Part shown: piece after piece, positions 42,419-50,151 of the stretch
How positions within the stretch are numbered: the first letter of the stretch is position 1
How the letters are laid out: the number at the start of each line of letters is the position of its first letter
DNA from: an uncultured Clostridia bacterium
Lineage (GTDB): Bacteria > Bacillota > Clostridia > Oscillospirales > Ruminococcaceae
NCBI GenBank assembly: GCA_945876435.1
Contig: CAMCOD010000005.1
Span: 27,786-91,785, forward strand
Direction: 5' to 3'
DNA: 64,000 bases
Position numbers and translations under genes: made by a program
The notes under the pieces: model-generated
Told to the model about the DNA's origin: nothing
What the model saw: only the letters and a program-made list of their open reading frames with translations
Databases searched by the model: none

Positions 42419-42715
42419 ATGGCTAAACTGAACGAAAACTACGAGACCATCATGATCCTCAACACCAAACAGACCGAGGAAGAGATCAAAGCTCTGGTTG
42501 AGAAATTCTCCGCGCTGATCTCCAAAAACGGTACTCTCGAAACCGTTGAGGAATGGGGCAAACGCAAGCTGGCTTATGAGATCGAGGATGAAAGCGAAGG
42601 CTACTATGTTTACATTACCTTCAACTCCACTCCCGATTTCCCAGCAGAACTTGACCGTGTTTACAAAATCACTGACGGCGTTCTCCGCACTCTGATCGTA
42701 AAAAGAGAGAACTAA
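42419..42715 (+). CDS. rpsF: 30S ribosomal protein S6
   Basis: A 98-residue S6 (NENYETIMILNTKQTEEEIK, TVEEWGKRKLAYEIEDESEGYYV, YKITDGVLRTLIVKREN). It pairs with S18 on the platform of the 30S subunit. AAAAGGAGGTG precedes the ATG. First gene of the conserved rpsF-ssb-rpsR operon. Confidence 0.97.
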   Translation: MAKLNENYETIMILNTKQTEEEIKALVEKFSALISKNGTLETVEEWGKRKLAYEIEDESEGYYVYITFNSTPDFPAELDRVYKITDGVLRTLIVKREN

Positions 42716-42733
42716 TTAAGGGAGGCATTTTCT

Positions 42734-43189
42734 GTGCTTAACCGTGTGATTCTCATGGGCCGCCTTACCGTTGACCCAGAGCTGAAACAGACTCCGAACG
42801 GGATCTCTGTTGTATCATTCTCTCTTGCTGTTGACCGCAACTTCGCCTCCAAAGGCGCAGAGCGTCAGACAGACTTCATCAACTGTGTTGCATGGAGACA
42901 AACTGCCGAATTTATCTCCCGTTACTTCGCGAAGGGCAGATTGATGGCAGTGGAAGGTTCTCTGCAGGTTCGCAACTATGTGGACAAGAATGAGAACAAA
43001 CGTCAGGCTGTTGAGGTGGTTGTTGATCAGGCCTACTTCGCCGACAGCAAACCCTCCGGCTCTTCCTCCCCTGCTTCCGCTAATCCTATCCCGGCTTATG
43101 CCGCCGCTCCGGCCGCTCCTGTTGCTTTCAACAGCGGCTCTGTAGAGGATTTCCAGGAGATCGAGGACGAAGACGATCTTCCATTTTAA
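42734..43189 (+). CDS. ssb: Single-stranded DNA-binding protein
   Basis: A 151-residue SSB with the N-terminal OB fold (NRVILMGRLTVDPELKQTPNG, FINCVAWRQTAEFISRYFAKG, VEGSLQVRNYVDKNENKRQA). A Pro/Ala/Ser-rich flexible linker follows, and the acidic tip EDEDDLPF recruits repair and replication partners. The start is GTG with GGGAGGC upstream. Located between rpsF and rpsR as in most Firmicutes. Confidence 0.97.
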   Translation: MLNRVILMGRLTVDPELKQTPNGISVVSFSLAVDRNFASKGAERQTDFINCVAWRQTAEFISRYFAKGRLMAVEGSLQVRNYVDKNENKRQAVEVVVDQAYFADSKPSGSSSPASANPIPAYAAAPAAPVAFNSGSVEDFQEIEDEDDLPF

Positions 43190-43226
43190 TTTTTGTAATC
43201 ATATTTTTTAAGGAGGTCAAGTAACC

Positions 43227-43463
43227 ATGGAAAGAACTGAAAAACGTTCCAGAAAACCAAGAAAAAAAGTTTGCGCATTTTGCATGGACAAAATCGAAGT
43301 TATCGATTATAAAGATGTTCCAAGACTGAGAAGATTCCTCTCTGACAGAGCGAAAATCATTCCTCGTCGTGTAACCGGTACCTGCGCTCGTCATCAGAGA
43401 CAGCTGACCGTTGCCGTAAAACGCGCAAGACACGTTGCATTCCTGCCATACGTTGGCGAATAA
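43227..43463 (+). CDS. rpsR: 30S ribosomal protein S18
   Basis: A 78-residue basic S18 ([59 protein letters not shown]). Cysteines near residues 17, 20 and 55 suggest the zinc-binding (C+) form, though a full four-Cys set is not present. AAGGAGGTC precedes the ATG. Last gene of the operon; a terminator follows. Confidence 0.97.
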   Translation: MERTEKRSRKPRKKVCAFCMDKIEVIDYKDVPRLRRFLSDRAKIIPRRVTGTCARHQRQLTVAVKRARHVAFLPYVGE

Positions 43464-43493
43464 TTCACTGTGTAACAGTTAATGTTGTGCATC

Positions 43494-43522
43494 AATCCCC
43501 CGAACCGAAGTTCGGGGGATTT
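43494..43522 (+). terminator. Terminator of rpsF-ssb-rpsR
   Basis: AATCCCCCGAAC-CGAA-GTTCGGGGGATT stem followed by TTATTT. Confidence 0.9.
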
Positions 43523-43590
43523 TATTTGTTTGATATATTTTTCCATTGAAAACTCGTACAATATTTCATATTTTATCCAGCTGTTTTTCA

Positions 43591-43599
43591 TGCTATAAT
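43591..43599 (+). promoter_or_regulatory. Extended -10 promoter of the small secreted protein gene
   Basis: TGCTATAAT is an extended -10 box; a poor -35 (TTTTAT, 43571-43576) lies 17 bp upstream. AAAGGAG follows about 45 bp later. Confidence 0.55.
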
Positions 43600-43653
43600 T
43601 TAGATAGAAATCTCAATGATTTCCAGAAATGAATTGATAAAGGAGAATTCACC

Positions 43654-43989
43654 ATGAAAAAGAACTGGAAAATCCTTGTTTCTGTTTTGCTTTCTACCAT
43701 GTTGTTATCTCTCCCTGTATTTTCCGGAGGGGACGACTCGAATCTTTCAGATGATTCTGTGATTGAGCCTCGTGTTGCTGTTTGTGCTGACTGCACTATG
43801 GTACAAACACATTTTTCTGAAACGGGTTGGGTTGCGATTGATTATAGGAATTGCGCATGTGAAGGTGGACATAAACCAATGCAGGATGTAATTCAGGAAA
43901 ATACCGTTACAACTACTTACACCTGCTCTGTTTGCGGTCTCTCTGACATCGAAACAACAGTACTTACAAGGCAGAAGCATTATCGCTAA
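43654..43989 (+). CDS. Small secreted Cys-containing protein of unknown function
   Basis: A 111-residue protein I do not recognise. It has a clear signal peptide (KKNWKILVSVLLSTMLLSLPVFSGG, cleavage near residues 24-26). The mature part is about 85 residues with cysteines at CADC, NCAC and CSVC, so two CxxC pairs and one CxC pair could form disulfides or a metal site. GATAAAGGAG precedes the ATG. The gene has lower GC content than its ribosomal-protein neighbours and is bounded by terminators on both sides, suggesting an independently acquired or fast-evolving single gene. Confidence 0.75.
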   Translation: MKKNWKILVSVLLSTMLLSLPVFSGGDDSNLSDDSVIEPRVAVCADCTMVQTHFSETGWVAIDYRNCACEGGHKPMQDVIQENTVTTTYTCSVCGLSDIETTVLTRQKHYR

Positions 43990-44002
43990 CCCCAAATGTA
44001 AT

Positions 44003-44033
44003 AAAAAAGACCGTCCGAGGACGGTCTTTTTTT
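44003..44033. terminator. Bidirectional terminator
   Basis: AAAAAAGACCGTCC-GA-GGACGGTCTTTTTTT serves the secreted protein gene and the convergent coiled-coil gene. Confidence 0.92.
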
Positions 44034-44035
44034 AC

Positions 44036-44533
44036 TTACTGTTTTACTGCGTCATTGGCAGGCTGTTCCACGAAGCTGCCTTTCTTCATGGCGGCGTTCA
44101 GCTCCTGACGGGTCTCATGAACGTTCTTCAGCGCCATGGAGAGGGCCTCCTCAGATTGTTTCAGCGCATTGTCAGAGAACTCGTTGGCAGCCTTTTTCAG
44201 CTCTTTTGCCATGGTCTGGGCCTGTGTGATGATCTCCTTGGCTTTTTCCTGAGCCTGTTTCACGATCTCCTCCTGGGCGATCATAGCGCGGGCCCGTTCT
44301 TCGGCCTTCCGCAAGGTAGCTTCCGCCTGTTTTTCCGCCTGCTGGATAATATCACTGCGGTCGTTGACGATCAGCTTTGCCTGTTTGATCTCTCCAGGCA
44401 GGTTCAAACGGATATCCTGCAGGTATTGTTTTACTTTTTCCGCATCAATAACACATTTATTGCCGCTGAGAGGGATGCTCCAGGCTTCCTCCAGCATATC
44501 TTCCAACGCATCCAGAATTTCTTCCATATTCAT
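44036..44533 (-). CDS. Coiled-coil protein of unknown function downstream of coaD
   Basis: A 165-residue, strongly helical and charged protein with heptad-like Ala/Glu/Lys/Gln content from about residue 50 to 150 (QQAEKQAEATLRKAEERARAM, QEKAKEIITQAQTMAKELKK). It resembles clostridial proteins annotated loosely as ATPase or DivIVA-like, but no nucleotide-binding motif is visible. GGAAAGGAG lies upstream. It starts 3 bp after the coaD stop, so rsmD, coaD and this gene form one unit. Possible roles in the envelope or division are guesses from the composition only. Confidence 0.8.
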   Translation of the reverse strand: MNMEEILDALEDMLEEAWSIPLSGNKCVIDAEKVKQYLQDIRLNLPGEIKQAKLIVNDRSDIIQQAEKQAEATLRKAEERARAMIAQEEIVKQAQEKAKEIITQAQTMAKELKKAANEFSDNALKQSEEALSMALKNVHETRQELNAAMKKGSFVEQPANDAVKQ

Positions 44534-44536
44534 GGT

Positions 44537-45031
44537 TTATCGTTCTCCTTTCCCCTGACTGATCCGCTCCAGGACCTGCTGGCTAATCACAGCCGGGACA
44601 AAATCTGATACATCCCGTCCGTAACGGGCAATGGATTTTACCCCGCTGGAACTGAGATACAGATTCTCCGTACTCGTTGTCATAAAAAGCGTCTCTGCGT
44701 CAGGATACAATTTCTTGTTATACAAGGCCATTTGGAACTCGTACTCAAAGTCCGACATGGCTCTCAGCCCTTTTACGATGGCGCAGGCTCCAACCTGCTT
44801 TACATAGTCCACCAACAGCCCATCAAAGCAGTCCACCATAACATCATCGTAACCAGCAATGCATTTTTCAATGAGCAGCACTCTCTCCGCCGGGGTAAAA
44901 GAGGGATTTTTGTCCGCGTTAACAGCCACCAGCACCACGACCCGGTCAAAAAGCTCCCGGGCGCGAAGGATAATGTCCATGTGGCCATTGGTGATGGGAT
45001 CAAAACTACCCGGAATAACAGCTATTCTCAT
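44537..45031 (-). CDS. coaD: Phosphopantetheine adenylyltransferase
   Basis: A 164-residue enzyme transferring AMP from ATP to 4'-phosphopantetheine, the penultimate step of CoA synthesis. The nucleotidyltransferase motif is PGSFDPITNGHMDII near residues 7-21; the second signature is YLSSSGVKSIARYGRDVSDFVP. RAMSDFEYEFQMALYN is also typical. It overlaps rsmD by 4 bp. The rsmD-coaD pair is a standard Firmicutes arrangement. Confidence 0.96.
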   Translation of the reverse strand: MRIAVIPGSFDPITNGHMDIILRARELFDRVVVLVAVNADKNPSFTPAERVLLIEKCIAGYDDVMVDCFDGLLVDYVKQVGACAIVKGLRAMSDFEYEFQMALYNKKLYPDAETLFMTTSTENLYLSSSGVKSIARYGRDVSDFVPAVISQQVLERISQGKGER

Positions 45032-45576
45032 TGAATATCACTCTTTCTGCGATAAGTGCTGATTTTCGCTTTCCCGTAGCGGTACTCTTTTACCAGCTCC
45101 AAATCCCCCGCGGTCTGAGGAAGGATTTCTTTTTTCTCTGTCTCACAGAGGATGATCCCTTCCTCTTTCAAGCATTTTGCGCAGTGCGGGAGCACGGCGG
45201 AGATCAGTCCTTTGTTATAAGGCGGATCCAGAAAAATAATATCGAAGCGGGCACTGCAATTTTGGATATAAGACACGCTATCCATCAAAGCGACCCTGCT
45301 TTTCTCCATCAGGCCACAAGCCTTCAGATTTTCCTTTACTGCCGCGATGGCTTTGGGATTGCTGTCAATGAAGGTTGCGCTTCGGGCGCCGCGGCTGAGG
45401 GCTTCCACGCCCATCTGTCCGGAGCCGGCAAACAGATCCAGAAAATCGCTGTTTTCCACAATCGTTTGGAGGATGCTGAACACAGCACCCTTTGTCATAT
45501 CCGAAGTCGGACGGGTATCCAGCCCCTCCGGCGTACACAGCTTGCGTCCTCGCGCACTGCCAGTAATTACTCTCAT
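45028..45576 (-). CDS. rsmD: 16S rRNA m2G966 methyltransferase RsmD
   Basis: A 182-residue SAM-dependent methyltransferase. It begins MRVITGSARGRKLCTPEG and contains TRPTSDMTKGAVFSIL, the SAM motif FLDLFAGSGQMGVEALSRGA and the catalytic FLDPPYNKG (DPPY). The ATG at 45576 has GAAAGGCTG upstream; the longer frame is unsupported. Overlaps coaD. Confidence 0.95.
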   Translation of the reverse strand: MRVITGSARGRKLCTPEGLDTRPTSDMTKGAVFSILQTIVENSDFLDLFAGSGQMGVEALSRGARSATFIDSNPKAIAAVKENLKACGLMEKSRVALMDSVSYIQNCSARFDIIFLDPPYNKGLISAVLPHCAKCLKEEGIILCETEKKEILPQTAGDLELVKEYRYGKAKISTYRRKSDIQ

Positions 45577-45635
45577 AGCGTCAGCCTTTCTACAACATAG
45601 TATCAATAATATTATGGGGTGACAGACCTATCTTG

Positions 45636-47495
45636 TCAAGCCTGTTCCGCTTTTTCCCCTTCATTTTCATGAAGAAAAGCATACAAAGCCCGGCTGCTTT
45701 CAGCGGTCATGGTTGGGGTTTCCTCAATCTGCTCCAATGTGGCAGCCTTCATGGCCTTCAGAGTTTTAAAGCGCAGGAACAGGTTTTGCGCCCTCTTTGG
45801 GCCGATGCCCGGCACGGTTTTCAGCAGGGAGTCCATCGCCTTATTCTGATGTTTGGAACGGGAATATTCAATGGAAAACCGGTGTACCTCATCCTGAATG
45901 GAGGTCAGCAGGTCAAAAGCACCCCGGAAAGAGGATACGGACAGTTCTCCGTCCTCTGTTGTAATAACCCGTGTGCGGTGGCGGTCGTCCTTGGCCATAC
46001 CGAAAACAGGCACCGTATAGCCCATGGAGCGCAGCAGCGGTTTTACCGCCGCCACATGGCCTTTGCCGCCGTCCAACAGGATCAGATCCGGCATACGGCC
46101 AAAACCGATCCCTTCATCCTTGTGCTGCTCATAGCGTTCAAAGCGCCGCTGGAGCACCTCCCGCATGGAAGCATAGTCGTCCGGTTTGCCCTGCACGGTT
46201 TTTACCGCAAATTTTCGGTAAGCTCCCCGCAAGGGCCGTCCGCCGTCAAAAACCACCATGCCGGCAACAATGGTTTCGCTGCCGATGTTGGAAATATCGT
46301 AGGCCTCGATATATTCCGGTATTTTGTTTAAACCCAACAGCCTAGAAAGTTCGTCCAAGGCGCTGATTTCCCGGCTGCTGCGGCGTGTGCGCTCAGAAAT
46401 ATGCTGGCTGGCATTTTCCTTCGCCATGGTGACCAGCTCTTTCTGATCGCCCTTTTGAGGAATAAGGATGCTAACGCTGTGTTTGGAGCGCTCCGACAGA
46501 AACGCCTGCAATTCCTCGCTGTGAGCCACTTCTCCATCCACCACTACTGTTTTGGGGACTTCTTCTTTCAAGTCATAATAACCCATAAGGAAGCGTGTGC
46601 GGGCCTCAGCAGGCTCTTCCGCCGGATCCAACAGGAAATATTCCTTATCCACCAGCTTGTAACCTCGGAATTTCAGTACAACGGCACAGGAATTAACGCT
46701 TCCCTGAACCAAAGCTACCACATCTTCTTCCTCATAACGGATGGCGACGACCTTCTGACTGGCTCCCACGTTTTTGATCGCATTGAGCCTGTCCCGATAG
46801 CGGGCTGCTTTCTCAAATTCCTCCCGCTCCGCCGCGTCCAGCATCATCTGGTAAATCTTTTTCTGGATTTCCTGATTATCCCCCTTAATAAACTCAATAG
46901 CCTGCTCCAGCGCCTCATTATATTCCTGTACAGAGATCTTTCCGGTACAGGGCGCCATGCACTGTTTGATGTGAAAATTCAGACAGGGGCGGCCCTTACG
47001 AATGTCCTGGGGGAATTTTCGGTTGCAGGTTGGCAGCAGGAATGCTTTGTTTACCTCATCCACCGTCTGACTGGTCACATAGCTGGAAATATAAGGCCCG
47101 ATATACCGGGAACCATCCTCCAGCTTCTGATGGGTAGGCAAAATGCGGCCGTATTCACCTGGTGTTATTTTGATATAATGATAACCCTTATCATCCTTTA
47201 GCAGGATATTATACTTGGGTGTATGCTGTTTAATAAAACTGCATTCCAAAATCAGAGCCTCAAACTCGCTGCGGGTGACGATATATTCGAAATCCCACAC
47301 ATTTTCCACCATCTTGTAGACCTTGGGCAGGTGCTTATCCACGCTGCGGAAATAGCTGCTGACCCGGTTTTTCAGGGATTTCGCTTTCCCGACGTAGATA
47401 ATCTCGCCTTTTTGGTCTTTCATAATATAAATGCCTGGCTGCATCGGCAGTTTTTTTGTTTTATCAGCCAGGTAAGGCAGACGGGGATTGTCCAT
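45636..47495 (-). CDS. uvrC: Excinuclease ABC subunit C
   Basis: Nucleotide-excision repair endonuclease (619 residues) making both incisions with UvrB. Domains: N-terminal GIY-YIG nuclease (GIYIMKDQKGEIIYVGKAKSLKNRV), a Cys-rich region (CNRKFPQDIRKGRPCLNFHIKQCMAPC), a UVR domain near residue 205, the RNase H-like C-terminal nuclease (ISNIGSETIVAGMVVFDGG, DLILLDGGKGH) and a helix-hairpin-helix end (VPGIGPKRAQNLFLRF). The start at 47495 has AAAGGAGAGG upstream. Confidence 0.96.
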   Translation of the reverse strand: MDNPRLPYLADKTKKLPMQPGIYIMKDQKGEIIYVGKAKSLKNRVSSYFRSVDKHLPKVYKMVENVWDFEYIVTRSEFEALILECSFIKQHTPKYNILLKDDKGYHYIKITPGEYGRILPTHQKLEDGSRYIGPYISSYVTSQTVDEVNKAFLLPTCNRKFPQDIRKGRPCLNFHIKQCMAPCTGKISVQEYNEALEQAIEFIKGDNQEIQKKIYQMMLDAAEREEFEKAARYRDRLNAIKNVGASQKVVAIRYEEEDVVALVQGSVNSCAVVLKFRGYKLVDKEYFLLDPAEEPAEARTRFLMGYYDLKEEVPKTVVVDGEVAHSEELQAFLSERSKHSVSILIPQKGDQKELVTMAKENASQHISERTRRSSREISALDELSRLLGLNKIPEYIEAYDISNIGSETIVAGMVVFDGGRPLRGAYRKFAVKTVQGKPDDYASMREVLQRRFERYEQHKDEGIGFGRMPDLILLDGGKGHVAAVKPLLRSMGYTVPVFGMAKDDRHRTRVITTEDGELSVSSFRGAFDLLTSIQDEVHRFSIEYSRSKHQNKAMDSLLKTVPGIGPKRAQNLFLRFKTLKAMKAATLEQIEETPTMTAESSRALYAFLHENEGEKAEQA

Positions 47496-47566
47496 AACAC
47501 CTCTCCTTTGCAAAAACGGCTCAGCAGAATTGTATTCTGCCCCAATCGTATGATGGGTAACAGATG

Positions 47567-47597
47567 AAAAAAGCGCCGCCGAGAAGTCGGCGGCGCC
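47567..47597 (-). terminator. Terminator of the HPr gene
   Basis: GGCGCCGCCGACTTCTCGGCGGCGC stem with T6 on the minus strand, just past the stop codon. Confidence 0.9.
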
Positions 47598-47613
47598 TCG
47601 AAGGTTCCGTAAA

Positions 47614-47877
47614 TTATTCTGCGAAGCCGGATTCTACCAGATGAATCAGACCTTCAACAGCCTGCTCCTCATCAGAACCATCTGCAATGATGCGGATCGT
47701 GGTACCGCCAACGATACCCAGAGACAGCACACCCAGCAGACTCTTAGCGTTTACTCTGCGTTCTTCTTTTTCAACCCAAATAGAGGATTTGAATTCATTT
47801 GCCTTCTGGATGAAGAAAGTAGCCGGACGAGCGTGAAGACCAACCTGGTTCTGAACAACAACTTCTTTTACAAACAT
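47614..47877 (-). CDS. ptsH: HPr phosphocarrier protein
   Basis: An 87-residue HPr-family protein of the sugar phosphotransferase system. The phosphorylated histidine is in VGLHARPATFF (His near 15). The regulatory serine position is kept in NAKSLLGVLSLGI, so HPr kinase control and CcpA co-regulation are possible. Because His15 is present it is not a Crh. No ptsI or other PTS gene is adjacent, so it could also be a specialised HPr paralogue. Confidence 0.9.
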   Translation of the reverse strand: MFVKEVVVQNQVGLHARPATFFIQKANEFKSSIWVEKEERRVNAKSLLGVLSLGIVGGTTIRIIADGSDEEQAVEGLIHLVESGFAE

Positions 47878-47924
47878 AATCGAAACTCCCTTAACAAAAC
47901 ATTAAAATATTTATACCGTACATC

Positions 47925-47991
47925 CTTGTGCGAATCATACAGATTCCACACAAGATCATTTACATTATATCATATTTGGGGCAAGCGTCAA
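47925..47991 (-). promoter_or_regulatory. Promoter and 5' hairpin of the HPr gene
   Basis: Minus-strand TTGACG (47986-47991), 16 bp, TATAAT (47964-47969). The first transcribed bases would include an imperfect hairpin (CTTGTGTGGAATC / GATTCGCACAAG, 47925-47954), possibly an mRNA-stabilising or regulatory structure. Confidence 0.6.
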
Positions 47992-48007
47992 CGAGAAAAC
48001 AGCCAAT

Positions 48008-48047
48008 CTTATGAGAAAAGCTTTATTTTTTATGTTTTTCTCATAAG
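48008..48047. repeat. 12-bp perfect inverted repeat between trmD and HPr gene
   Basis: CTTATGAGAAAA (48008-48019) and TTTTCTCATAAG (48036-48047) surround a 16-bp AT-rich centre. It lies 16 bp upstream of the HPr -35 box and about 100 bp past the trmD stop. It lacks a terminal T-run and could be an operator for the HPr promoter. Confidence 0.8.
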
Positions 48048-48152
48048 GAAAAGATTTCTGGCCGGGTGATTTGTTCGTTTAGCCAATAAGTTTTCAACAT
48101 TATTGTGAAAACAAGCAGGATTTGTCCACTGATTCCGGATATCCGCCGCTTT

Positions 48153-48911
48153 TTATCCCTCAATTTCTCTTGCGTGAGCAGCCTCTTCCAGTTTCTTTAA
48201 AAACTCCCGGTCTTTTTTATCCAGTTCTGCCTGTTTCAGCAGGTCCGGACGCCGCTCCCAAGTCACCCGCAGCGATTCTTCCCGCTGCCATTTGACAATA
48301 TTGGCGTGATGCCCGCTGAGCAGCACCTCCGGCACCTGTTTTTCATGCCAAACCGGAGGACGGGTGTATTGGGGGTATTCCAAAAGGCCGTTGTAGTGGC
48401 TTTCTTCCGTGAAGCAGACTTCTTCCGCCAGCACTCCGTCACAAAGCCTTCCCACCGCGTCGGCAATCACCAGAGCGCCCAGCTCCCCACCGGTAAGAAC
48501 ATAGTCACCAATGGAAATCTCCTCATCAACGATCTCGTCCAGCACCCGCTGATCCACACCCTCGTAATGGCCGCAGAGGAGAAAGAGATTTTCATACTCT
48601 TCTTTCAGCTGGATCGCCTTTCTCTGCGTGAACACCTGGCCTTTCGGCGACAGATAGATCACATGAGGCTTCTCCCCGATCTCATCGCAAACCGCCTGCC
48701 AGCAGCGGTAAATCGGCTCCACCTGCATCAGCATGCCTTTTCCGCCGCCGTAAGGGCTGTCATCCACCCGGCGGTGCTTGTCCAGGGTATAATCCCGGAT
48801 GTTCCGGCAGCGAATATCCAGCTTTCCAGCCCGTCTGGCGCGGCCAATGATGCTTTCATCCAGCACGCGCTGGCACATTTCCGGAAAAAGGGTCGCAATT
48901 TCGATTCTCAT
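48153..48911 (-). CDS. trmD: tRNA (guanine-N1)-methyltransferase TrmD
   Basis: A 252-residue SPOUT enzyme forming m1G37 in tRNAs, which prevents +1 frameshifting. Seen are IATLFPEMCQRVLDESIIGRA, DDSPYGGGKGMLMQ, YLSPKGQVFTQ, LLCGHYEGVDQRV and the trefoil-knot segment EISIGDYVLTGGELGALV. The ATG at 48911 sits 4 bp after the rimM stop. Last gene of the ylxM-ffh-rpsP-khpA-rimM-trmD run. Confidence 0.96.
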   Translation of the reverse strand: MRIEIATLFPEMCQRVLDESIIGRARRAGKLDIRCRNIRDYTLDKHRRVDDSPYGGGKGMLMQVEPIYRCWQAVCDEIGEKPHVIYLSPKGQVFTQRKAIQLKEEYENLFLLCGHYEGVDQRVLDEIVDEEISIGDYVLTGGELGALVIADAVGRLCDGVLAEEVCFTEESHYNGLLEYPQYTRPPVWHEKQVPEVLLSGHHANIVKWQREESLRVTWERRPDLLKQAELDKKDREFLKKLEEAAHAREIEG

Positions 48912-48915
48912 TGCC

Positions 48916-49431
48916 CTATTCCTCTTCAAAAAGGCCGGCTAAAGGACGGATTCGGATCTCCCTGGCCTCAATATCTGTGCTGACCAGCACTTCGTCAATG
49001 GCAGGACAGAGCTGTATGGAGCCATTGGGAAATTGAATATGGTAAATATCGCTGGCGCCGTTAAAGGTAACATCCTTCAGCTCCCCGTACTCATGACCAT
49101 CGTCAGCGTCGATCACCCGGCAGCCGACCAGGTCCTGGATCAGATACTCCCCTTCCTCCATGGGGATGTCGTCCCGGTGGATGTATACGATCTTGTTCCG
49201 CAGGGTTGTGGCCTGATCCACCGTGTCGATCCCCTCAAACTTCAGAAGCACCATGCCCTTCTGCATACGGGCTTTCTGGATGTTCAGTGGCTGAGCGCCC
49301 TGGGCATCCAGATACAGGGTTTTGACCTGACAGAGCATTTCCGGATCATCGGTCCAAGCTTCCAGTTTTACATCGCCGCGAAGCCCATGCGTATTGACAA
49401 TTTTGCCTGTATCAATATAGGTTTTGAGCAT
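48916..49431 (-). CDS. rimM: Ribosome maturation factor RimM
   Basis: A 171-residue 16S rRNA processing factor that binds S19. The N-terminal beta barrel shows GKIVNTHGLRGDVKLEAWTD. The PRC-barrel C-terminal domain has YLIQDLVGCRVIDADDGHEYGELKDV and ends with RPLAGLFEEE. The start at 49431 has AAAGGAGAGCGG upstream. Located between khpA and trmD. Confidence 0.94.
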   Translation of the reverse strand: MLKTYIDTGKIVNTHGLRGDVKLEAWTDDPEMLCQVKTLYLDAQGAQPLNIQKARMQKGMVLLKFEGIDTVDQATTLRNKIVYIHRDDIPMEEGEYLIQDLVGCRVIDADDGHEYGELKDVTFNGASDIYHIQFPNGSIQLCPAIDEVLVSTDIEAREIRIRPLAGLFEEE

Positions 49432-49578
49432 GACCGCTCTCCTTTCCCAATATGAGATTTCCGCTGCCGCGCCGGAAAAGGTTTCCGCAATGGCAAACAT
49501 GCCTGAATAATGATAAAGGGAAAGCATACGCTTTCCCAATTCATTGCTTATTCAATCGCAACTGGTCAGGGCTATTGC

Positions 49579-49815
49579 CTAATCAATCTCGACAGCGACT
49601 TTCTGTTCCACTTTGCCGGCAGCAGAGCGAACGATCGTGCGGATCGCTTTAGCGATGCGGCCCTGTTTCCCGATTACCCGGCCCATGTCCTCCGGAGCCA
49701 CATGAAGATGGTACACAAAGGTTCCGTCCTCGCGGGGCTGCTCGTCCATGGTCACAGAAACTGCATCCTTATTGTCAACCAGACCTTTCACGATTGCCAC
49801 AATCAATTCCTGCAT
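49579..49815 (-). CDS. khpA: KhpA, KH-domain RNA-binding protein
   Basis: A 78-residue single KH-domain protein with the GKQGRIAKAIRTIVRSAA loop (GxxG-type GKQG near residue 47). Partners with KhpB/Jag in other Firmicutes to bind RNA and influence cell elongation. Between rpsP and rimM, the standard position. Confidence 0.93.
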   Translation of the reverse strand: MQELIVAIVKGLVDNKDAVSVTMDEQPREDGTFVYHLHVAPEDMGRVIGKQGRIAKAIRTIVRSAAGKVEQKVAVEID

Positions 49816-49841
49816 GTTATACCTCCTCTAAGGCAAATCCC

Positions 49842-50078
49842 TTACAGGATGTCTTTCAGCAAAGATTTTACAGTATCAGTTGGCTGAGCGCCGTTTGCAA
49901 TCCATTTTTTTGCTTTTTCAGCGTCGATTTTAACCTCAGCAGGATTTTTGCTTGGGTCGTAGTAACCTACTTCTTCGATGAATCTGCCATCCATTGGGTA
50001 ACGGGAGTCAGCAACAACAACACGGTAGAAAGGAGCTTTTTTAGCGCCCATTCTGCGCAGTCTGATTTTAACAGCCAT
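49842..50078 (-). CDS. rpsP: 30S ribosomal protein S16
   Basis: A 78-residue S16 ([36 protein letters not shown] [20 protein letters not shown]). The ATG at 50078 is used because CAGGAGGTGAAAGAA lies upstream; the frame opens three codons earlier without an RBS. Follows ffh. Confidence 0.95.
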   Translation of the reverse strand: MAVKIRLRRMGAKKAPFYRVVVADSRYPMDGRFIEEVGYYDPSKNPAEVKIDAEKAKKWIANGAQPTDTVKSLLKDIL

Positions 50079-50151
50079 TTCTTTCACCTCCTGAAAAGAA
50101 TCAAATTTTATGTTAAGCTCCTTGCGGAGCCAGTAACCTGATTTGTATTAT

